A stretch of 64,000 nt of DNA from Cymbidium sinense. Lineage: Eukaryota > Streptophyta > Magnoliopsida > Asparagales > Orchidaceae. The position numbers and the translations under genes are program-made. The stretch lies in the NCBI GenBank assembly GCA_021442155.1, contig JAKCPB010000367.1, positions 248,001 through 312,000 of the forward strand, given 5' to 3'. Of this stretch, positions 56,413 through 64,000 are shown in pieces. The notes under the pieces are model-generated. The model did not search any database. It worked only from the letters and a program-made list of their open reading frames with translations, and was not told the DNA's origin. How positions within the stretch are numbered: position 1 is the stretch's first letter; each line of letters opens with the position of its first letter.

Positions 56413-58635
56413 CTAAACATCTAATGCCTCCCCGCGAAATCGCACACTCCTGTGTGTGTACGGTCGTTCATGTGATGGATGATCACACAACTGATGGTCG
56501 CCCTCCAATGCAAGATCTTCAAAAGTCTACATCGGATAGTCTTATGATGGGAAGATAGGTGACTGTGACTCATACGTAGGCTGGTATGTAGATGGACCTA
56601 GATCAGCATACATAGATTGACCTAGATCAGCATATGTAGATGGCCCGGCGCTCCAATCATGATGTGGGACATCCTCTGTAGGCTCCGATCCGTAATGTGT
56701 GTCCCCAATATGTACACTCAATCGCAAGTCTCTGCATAGCACCTCATACCTATCGACGGCTCCCTGTAGCTCATGCTCATCCACAAGGCCGAAGTACGGC
56801 TGGAAGATGTCCTGAGTCACCAATATGTTCTCTGACTGCATGAAAAAATAGTGTGTGAAATTAACCTCAAGTAACATATTGAATTCAAATGAATACTTAT
56901 GTTAACGCTTGCATATATACACTCTACAGGTGCTCTGGGATAGTAAGTAGTTGGAGGATCTGTCTGGGCAGCCAGTAAGTAGAGAGAAGCCCAAGATCTT
57001 AACCAGCACATGTACTGGTTGATAGTCGCCAGCCTGTCCTCATCTTCATCCAAGCCCTCGATGAGGTAATCCCTCCGCCTCTCCCAAGCAGCAATGTGCA
57101 TCTAGTGGTAATCAACCCAGTCAACATCTGCTTTACCTCGACCATCGATCCTTTTGAAACTAGGGTCAACTGGTGCCACATCTATTCTAGGTATGAGTCC
57201 GAACTATTGCAGCACTCGATCAGGTAAATGTCACTCCACCCTCTTCCAGCTAATCAGCGGGACTCGTGCCAACCATTTATCAGAGCCTGCTAAGCATGTA
57301 TATGATAGACGTAGCGTGATCTGCTTAGTGTAGGGCTCCCAAATCACCTGCACATATTAAAAATTATATTAAATTAGAATATACATTATAAAAATTTGAA
57401 TCGAAATGTACTCTACAAGTGTAACCTGAGTATGCAGCAAGCCATCCAGATCATTTCTATATAATGCAATGTTCGCCATTGGCATCTGGCAAACATATCT
57501 CTTGTTCCACTTATGCACACAACACAGTTTAAACAAACATATAAGCTAAAAATTTGAAAGTGTAGAAAGTAAAATATACCTCAACTTAATGTTGAAACTG
57601 TCAAGATCAGTCAGATATGGTACATGTAGCCCACATGAATATGCTCCCAAGACCATATCTGTAGGAGGTGTAGGCAGCCAGCCAAGTTGGCCCTACTAGG
57701 CCTAGTTAATTTGTAGAGTTCTCTATAGAGGTGGGCCAGAACTGCTCCTCCTATAGCTAGGGTACTGAATGAATCTAGGTCCTCTAGAAGTGTAAGATAC
57801 TGTAGGTGGACCTCAGAACCTAATGTATCCGGCAGTAAGAAACACCCAATAAAAAATAGATTATAGGCACGCAAGTGCCTGAAGAACTACTCAGTGCTCA
57901 GATGCGAGTATGACTCTCTATAAAAAGACCACCTAAGCCACCTCAATGACATGCATGTCTGCGTCTGTGCCTGGCCCATCCTGAAGGTCGATCTGATGTG
58001 TGTACTAATCAGGTCATGGTACACCACATATGGTATAGGGTGTCATCCTAATAACTCGTCATAACAATCTAGCCAGTTAGCCTATCTCTTCCCCTCACTG
58101 ATCACAATTGGGCCAATAATAGGTGGCCCATCAACACATAATCCCAAGATCATCGCCATGTCCTAGAGCGTCACTGTCATCTCACCAACAACTAGGTGGA
58201 AGGTATTGGTCTGTGGAGGCCATCTCTCAACTAGGGCAGTAAGCAGATAATGATCTAGGTGGATGAAATGAAGCTTGCTAGCAAATCAGAGGTTGCCTAG
58301 CTTAATGATGAATCTTAGTGATGGGTCACTCCTTCAGCATAAGTAAGTGTGAAGCAGCCTCTAGAACAATGCTATGCAAAAAAAAATATGATCAATCAAT
58401 CATTAGCCAAAATGAATATCATGCAGGTGTAATGTAGAAATAGAAATTACATATTACTTACAGTATCAGGGTGAGCAGCTCTATGCCATCCACGTAGGGA
58501 GGCTATGCTAGGGTGGACCTTAGTAGGTGGCTGCTCTAATTGTTGGGTGGCCTCCCTAGCATGGCCCCAATGCCGACGTCTAACTGGTGGGCGGTGCTCC
58601 TCGACCATCGTACCTATTGAAGAAAATAAATGCAA
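56413..58635 (-). pseudogene. Plant-mobile-domain (PMD, MAIN/MAIL-like) gene carried by the MULE
   Basis: Starts near MVEEHRPPVRRRHWGHA (58,608). An intron with GTAAGT donor and GCATAG acceptor spans about 58,452-58,372. Then come FASKLHFIHLDHYLLTALVE (58,280-58,230), RWPPQTNTFHLVVGEMTVTL, MILGLCVDGPPI, GVYMYH-proximal residues at 57,630, and FLLPDTLGSEVHLQYLTLLE to 57,611, with the C-terminal tail TEDVPHHDWSAGPSTYADLG and a stop at 56,413. PMD proteins (Arabidopsis MAIN, MAIL1) act in silencing and genome stability, and the domain is widespread in plant transposons. Stops at 57,890, 58,080 and elsewhere disable this copy. More introns are likely near 57,590-57,430 and 57,360. Confidence 0.8.
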
Positions 58636-58770
58636 GAGTCAGTGTTAGAACAATTTTAAGTAATAAAAGGGAAAATTGTAGTGTAAAGTAAGCCAAAATA
58701 AAAGTACTATAATCTACAAGAAAAGTTTAAATAACATGCATTAAACATATAGATTGTATCTACGACATAC
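58614..58770 (-). other. Possible intron linking transposase and mobile-domain exons
   Basis: The minus strand reads AAG|GTATGT at 58,770 and TTCAATAG|GTACG at 58,614, a 157-nt interval with good splice consensus. Splicing would join the transposase C-terminus to the mobile-domain exon, but the present frames differ by one base, so either a later indel broke the frame or the downstream ATG at 58,608 starts an independent protein. Confidence 0.4.
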
Positions 58771-61408
58771 CTTCTACTATTAACATTGTGTGGGAACGAT
58801 GACCTGTAATGGCCAACTGTCTTGCATAAATTGCAGGTTCTACTACTGCTAGCTCTATTTTCATCCATTGTATTTTTGAACCTACTGATACGAGGTCTAC
58901 CCGACCTTCTATGAAAATTGGGTGGTTGTAATGCTACTACTCCATGCTCTGTACTGAAAGATGGTCACTCAGAATGGTCAAGCAAAGTGTGAAACTAATT
59001 TAAGTATGTGAACTTATATAGATGCAACGTGTAGTACTATGGCACACACGTTTGGTGTTTAATCTTCTAAAACCTAATGCAGCAACAACATGCGGGCATA
59101 GCCAATGATATATGACTGTTTTGTTGCAACTATAGTTACACAGGCTATTATCAAGCAAATCAATTCTAAATGATCAGCTTGACCTATCAAACACCTGCAT
59201 CTCCTGAGGGTTGATGTTCACCGGTTCAGGGACATGTCTTTCTTTCCTCTCAGAATGATGTAACATTGTGGATACCCTTTGGGTGAAAATAGATAAGTTT
59301 GCCTCTTGTTGCTGAGTTGCAGAGGCAAGTCTTTTTATGAACAATGAAACTAAATTATAATAAATAGCAGTAATTAGAGCCTGAATCGGCATATCACGAG
59401 CATGTTTCAGAACACCGTTGAAACATTTAGATGCATTAGTAATCATTGTACCGTAACACATCCCACCATCATGTACAAGTGTCTATTTAATAGGGCCACG
59501 TTCCACAAGCAATTTGTGAGCTTTTTCTTTCACATTTTTAATATCTGACATCAAACAATTAAACTCACGAATATCGTCAGTGTTTCCTGCCATATACATC
59601 TTATTGTATAGAAATTCAACATCACCAATCCCTAATCTACGTATCACCTTCTTAAAATTTTCATGAAGATGGCACAAGTAGTATCTGTGAGCAGCCTATA
59701 GAAAAACTTCTCTACACCCACGTAACAAACCAGCATGTTTTTCAGATATGATGCACAAATCACGTCTAGAAGGCACTACAGGCAGCATATTATGTAAGCA
59801 TATTAAAAATCACAGCCAAGAATCAATTAACTTAGACTTTACAACAACAAAGGAAAGAGAAAATAACCCATTATTTCCATCTATTCCAACAACAGTTAAT
59901 AACGTACCACGGTACTTGCCTAACAAAATGTCTTTAAGTCGAGAGCAGTAGCTACCCCAGCCTATAATGGAAGGACCAAATGCCCAAAAAAGTCTTTGGA
60001 AGCATTGTGTACTGCTAAACTGAATTCTGTAAACTATACTAGGTAAAGTAGTACAAAATAATTCCATGTAAAGGCTGAGAGTCTTGTAAGACTCTTCCCA
60101 ACTGCCAAAGATTATTTTTATTGCCTTATGCCTTGCATCCTAATCCTTCATGTAGGAAACTTTAACATTAAACTTTGACTCCATTCTACCTATAATCTCC
60201 CAAGGTTTCAGATCAATTTGGTGTCTGATCATAGGTATAATGAAATAAGCTATGAATTTAGAATTGCACTACCGATGATCACCTGTGCTAACTGTATTGA
60301 TACATCTATGGTATTCCCCAATTCTGGATATTCTCCAAGTACCCCCTAGGCGTCGGCTGCTGTTACAATGCAAATGCCAATTATATGGTCTGGTAGGACT
60401 ATCATGATGTACACATGTAACCGTATAGTTCTTTTGGTTAGAGGTAACTGTTTGGAACTGAACATTATTCACTATACACCACCCAATAACAGCAAATTGA
60501 AGACTTCGTTTACTTGTAAAACACATTCCTTCGATAAGGTCACCTGGGATTTCAATATCGTATGCTAGGACATTTTTATCAGATGGACTGTCAAAGTAAA
60601 TATCATTGTCTCACTCTCTCGTACTTTGACACATCCGTACATACTCATTCGTAGACAACATCTGACTTTCACTATCAATATTTCAGAGTGAATAATTTCT
60701 TAAAAGATCATGGTTGGCTACATTCCCAATTACAGTAGCTTCTAACTCAACTGAACAATCATCATCACTGATATCTTGCTCAGACTCACTACTTGAACCA
60801 TTGCTCATAGTCTGATACTCATCATTTCTTGTAGCACTCTGAGGCACATACGGTTCCTCTGAATGATAAATAACATCATCGCTTCTACAGAACTCAAAAG
60901 TAGGATAACAAACTTTGATATTAAATATTACAAGTATAAACAGGGAAAGGTTGACAAGGTATTACCTGGGAATCAATTCATCAAAACTGCGCTGTGTCAC
61001 CACAGGTGCATGTACGATGAAATCCTGTGTATGCGTCATTGGTATATTTACTGACCTTATTACCAGATCAGTTGATGTGGATGCAACATTAACATCCTCC
61101 ACTTCCACATACAACACTAATATATGACGGGAAGCTTCGTCCAGTGTAACATCACAAACTTCATCTCCAGATATAACAGACGCTATAAATCCATTACCCA
61201 TCGGATAACGACATGTAAGACTTACAGAGTGGTGATCTAAATCAATGTGCAAGGACCTCATAATTCGTTATTTTAATTCCAATAAGGTGCTGTACCGCAG
61301 AACCTTAACTGGATGATTTTGCCCTCCCACATAACTTGGAGTGAACAAATCATCGATACTTAGTTCGCCTCCATAGAAAAGGATAAGCGAAACAAACTTT
61401 CTATTCAT
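58771..61408 (-). pseudogene. MULE transposase (mudrA-like)
   Basis: ATG at 61,408 (VSLILFYGGELSIDDLFTPS). Then HSVSLTCRYPMGNGFIA (61,240), an acidic spacer, the MuDR DNA-binding domain GMCFTSKRSLQFAVIGWCIV to HCNSSRRLGGTWRI (60,530-60,300), the catalytic core start FWAFGPSIIGWGS (about 59,980) and KYRGTLLTVVGIDGNNGLFS, then MCHLHENFKKVIRRLG (59,677), NASKCFNGVLKHARDMPIQA (59,430), and a SWIM motif with WLCPHVVAALGF (about 59,070, across a frameshift). It ends with a zinc knuckle CNLCKTVGHYRSSF in which the last Cys is Phe. The expected SIDGTHL around the first catalytic Asp has become RLKDILL. In-frame stops, for example after LLELK at about 61,270, confirm it is dead. Confidence 0.85.
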
Positions 61409-62204
61409 TCCTCAAATAATTGGAAAATAACAATCATATCATTATTTCCTAAATCTAAAAAAATATTGCGCGTCCAAATTTATTTGTAGAACAAACTACG
61501 TAAATCATAAGAAATTTAAACCAATCGACACTTTACACAAACGCTGCCTCTTAAACGCGACTACAAGTAACATGGCTCTAAGCTTATAGGCCAGCTGCAA
61601 CAACTCAAACCCAACTCATACCATTCAAAAATATGTCGTAGACCCTAAATAATAGTATACTCGACCTATCGTCACCTAAAATTACAAATAAATTACATGA
61701 ACCACAATGCTAACACAAACATACAAATCACATCCAACCACAAAATTCTAACCATACAGCTCTAAGCCCTAGACCGCATAATTTACTAATTTATAAATGT
61801 GAAAAAATAGGGATTTACCATGTGTTGATGAAGATCGATGGGAATGTGCACAAAAAACTATATAATCCACCGTAGGAAACTTTCTCGAATAGAATGGAGC
61901 CGCCGGAATCATCGCTGGAAGCTAATGTTGGGTTCCAAGGGCTGTTAGACGGAGAGGGAAGTCATCACACATCGTGGATGTGGCTGTCGAGGTAAAAAAT
62001 GAGCTGGTTTTGGCTAGAAGGAGAAGATGGAACAATGCTGATGGTTGGAGCAATGCCAACGGCTGCCGGGAAGCTAGGAGACAAAGATCACCATGCTCGG
62101 AAGGGGAAAGGGAGGCTACCGGAGTTGTCGAGGCAACGATAAGGGTGAGGAGAGGAGAGGAAGAATAGGGCCGATCGATCGTCGGCCCCGATTTATTTAT
62201 TTAG
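61409..62204. other. 5' untranslated/promoter region of the MULE transposase
   Basis: Between the transposase ATG and the right inverted repeat. A GC-richer portion (61,880-62,170) contains a plus-strand 64-codon frame with no known motif, probably antisense to the leader. Confidence 0.5.
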
Positions 62205-62359
62205 TCACGCCCACTAAGTGGGAGACTGGCTTCATGTTAATGTGACAACTTTCACGCCACGTCGACTCTGACATGGCTTCCTAGTCGCCCACTTAGTGGG
62301 CGGCTATACCTATTTCTAAATTATTTTTTATAATGATACTTATTTTAAAAAAATTTCCT
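62205..62359 (-). repeat. Right terminal inverted repeat of the MULE
   Basis: Its reverse complement reads TTTAGAAATAGGTATAGCCG, CCCACTAAGTGGGCGACTAG and ACGTGGCGTGAAAGTTGTCAC, matching the left end. It ends ...AAAATTTCCT before the target duplication. Confidence 0.85.
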
Positions 62360-62368
62360 GGATGGATA

Positions 62369-64000
62369 AGAGTTTCTTCCACCATTTACTCTCTACTTCA
62401 ATGGGTTTGCTGAAGATCTTTTTCTTTTGTGTTATTCTGAATTTGAATTTTCCCTAACCCTAACTTCATGCTTGATCGAGTTTGATGGACAAATTAGTTT
62501 GTTTGCTTTTAAATTTAAAATTCTTTCTGTCCTAGTCTTAAGCTTGATGAACTTGATAAAGGATTGACTTGATTTATCCATATTGACTTGTCGAGAAGTG
62601 TATGCATGTATTCAGCCCTATGCTTGCCACTTTGACAAACTCATTGAAGGATGTATACAAATGACCTAGCCTTCCGACTTATTTTAAGTCTATAATCTTG
62701 AGTTATCAATCCAACAATGAGTGCTTTAACATATTGAATAACCATGAAACCCCTTTAGTTCGACCATTAGCTTCGTATGAACTATGAAATTGCTTCCTCT
62801 GTCTTATGTTTTTTGCTTTAGTCGACTTGATGAGAAACTGACTTTGATCTGTGCTTTGTGCTTGATCAAACTTTTTGAAAAGAGATTGAAGCATCACCTT
62901 GTAGGCAATATAGAGATTGATTTGAGGCTACTCTAAATCGAAGTTGTTTCTTCAAATTATCTTGGTCTATCACTCAAGTAGAAAGATCTCTTAGATTCTA
63001 ATTACTTGTAGTCACTAAGCTGGGTTTGGTTTGAGATTGAATAGCTATCAATATTGGACTAACAAGCAAGGGCTCTTCCACTGTAGCCTTTTCTTATGGC
63101 TTGTTGACTGAGAAGAGCATCAGTGACTCGACCATTTTAGGCTTTGAGTCCAACCTTCAGAACCTACTCGAGTCTTCAACTTAAGTTATGATGGATTGGT
63201 GGTTTGGTCATTAGACTAATGAATGGGGGCTCTTTCACTGCAGCCTTTTCCTGCGACTTGTTGAGTGAGGACAGCATCAACAACTCAGCTATTCAAGGGC
63301 TTATTGAGTTCGACCTTGAGAACCCATTCATGTCCTAGACTTGAGTATATAGAGGTAGATGCTTTTCTAACTTAGCTGATTGAAGCTTCCAAAATTGGGA
63401 GTTCTTCTAACTTGATCTTCGAAATTTGATGAATCTTCGAGGGAAAATTTTGATATTTAGGGTTGTCTTTTCGCACATGAAAGTGGATTCTTTGCGTTCT
63501 TGCAAGAGCCTGCAACTTTAATGATAAAAATTATATATATGTTAAGGGATCTTGGCATAAAGCTCGATGTCAAGCTGAATATATGTATAAGAAGACCTCC
63601 TATTTTACAGGAGAGGATTGAACAACCTTGATCATAAAAAAATGCCCCCTATCTAATAGGGGGTTGCAAACTAGTTCAAAAATATATTACAAAGCTTGAT
63701 TTCCATTTAATACAAAATATATGTGACATATTTTTAATCATAATACATATCTAAGGATCTCGGCGTAGAGCACGATATCAACTTAGATAAATATATAAAA
63801 AAATATCCCCTATCTAACAAGGGATTTGCTAGTTTGAAAATATATTACAAGGCTTAATCTTCTTTAATATAAATAGACATTACTTATTTTGATCATCATA
63901 TACATTTATCTAAGGATCTCATGTTGGAGCACAATGTCAACTTAAGCAAATATATAAAAAATGCCTAAGGGAGTTTTAACTTGAAAATTATCATTTTATG
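62369..64000 (-). repeat. 3' untranslated repeat region of element 4
   Basis: Reverse homologue of 15,900-17,500. It includes the GAGTCCAACCTTCAGAACC and GAGTTCGACCTTGAGAACC blocks (63,150 and 63,310) and the GATCTCGGCGTAGAGCACGA and TATCTAACAAGGGATT modules at about 63,550, 63,755 and 63,913. The 63-codon minus frame at 62,706 is not a gene. Confidence 0.7.

Larger units (their letters stand above)
55873..62359 (-). mobile_element. MULE transposon, 6.5 kb, with transposase and plant-mobile-domain genes
   Basis: Long terminal inverted repeats (55,873-56,052 and 62,205-62,359) flank two minus-strand genes. The flanks carry a near-perfect 9-bp target duplication: GAATGGATA at 55,864-55,872 and GGATGGATA at 62,360-62,368. 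Nine-bp duplications and long inverted repeats are hallmarks of Mutator-like elements. Both genes are damaged, so the copy is not autonomous now. It sits inside element 4 and must be younger than it. Confidence 0.85.
51035..64000 (-). mobile_element. Element 4: Ty3/gypsy retrotransposon split by a MULE, running off the right edge
   Basis: LTR E (51,035-55,656) is followed at higher coordinates by internal 3' sequence 55,657-55,872. This continues at 62,369-64,000 on the other side of the MULE. The two pieces join to match the reverse of element 1 at 17,599 down to about 15,900: AAATGTGATTC near the LTR at 55,668, then TTCAATGGGTTTGCTGAAGATC at 62,398. The 5' half and the other LTR lie outside the window. 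Confidence 0.7.

Noticed and set aside
61974..62168. 64-codon Arg/Glu-rich plus-strand frame
   Set aside because: Lies in the leader between MULE transposase and its inverted repeat, antisense; no homologous motif.

Overview
This is repeat-dominated nuclear DNA from a flowering plant, probably a monocot. The Xa21/EFR-type receptor-kinase relics, RTE-type LINE, MULE with a plant-mobile-domain gene and very long-LTR Ty3/gypsy elements all fit that, but the species cannot be fixed from sequence alone. I see no intact host gene, no tRNA or rRNA and no CRISPR array. Every coding stretch found is a fragment or carries stops and frameshifts. Protein names are based on recognised motifs, not a database search.

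Layout. 1-870: a diverged tandem repeat with units of about 172-184 bp. 1.58-2.49 kb: an internally deleted MULE derivative joining a plant-mobile-domain C-terminus to a transposase N-terminus. 2.5-7.6 kb: AT-rich DNA with (TA)n arrays. 7.6-9.7 kb: a decayed LRR receptor-kinase pseudogene. 10.97-21.50 kb: LTR element 1 (+ strand), whose two LTRs both carry sense-strand fragments of three unrelated host genes (PDR-type ABC transporter, HISN4/hisHF glutamine amidotransferase, TPX2/WVD2-like). 21.86-28.24 kb: element 2 (- strand), with two LTRs, primer-binding site, duplicated RNase H piece and integrase. 28.24-42.99 kb: element 3 (- strand), with RT, protease, gag and a single LTR of about 6.9 kb that abuts a second LRR receptor-kinase pseudogene (42.99-44.97 kb). 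44.86-47.59 kb: a tandem duplication of that gene's 3' end and flank, one copy interrupted by a 5'-truncated RTE LINE. 51.04-64.0 kb: element 4 (- strand), with an LTR of about 4.6 kb containing an APC2 fragment just downstream of a TATA box. Its internal region is split by a 6.5 kb MULE at 55.87-62.36 kb with long terminal inverted repeats and a near-perfect 9-bp target duplication.

The most interesting pattern is that three copies of what looks like one Tat/Ogre-like Ty3 family (shared LTR ends TGTTGACC...CCACA, shared primer-binding site next to the LTR, shared 3' untranslated repeats) carry different host-gene-like blocks near the 5' part of the LTR. The blocks in elements 1 and 4 are recognisable and in the same sense as the element. 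The LTRs of elements 3 and 4 share a similar TATA region just upstream of the block. This suggests repeated gene-fragment capture into LTRs, where a captured piece is copied into both LTRs at each transposition. Family assignments and boundaries come from reading the sequence by eye and need alignment to confirm.
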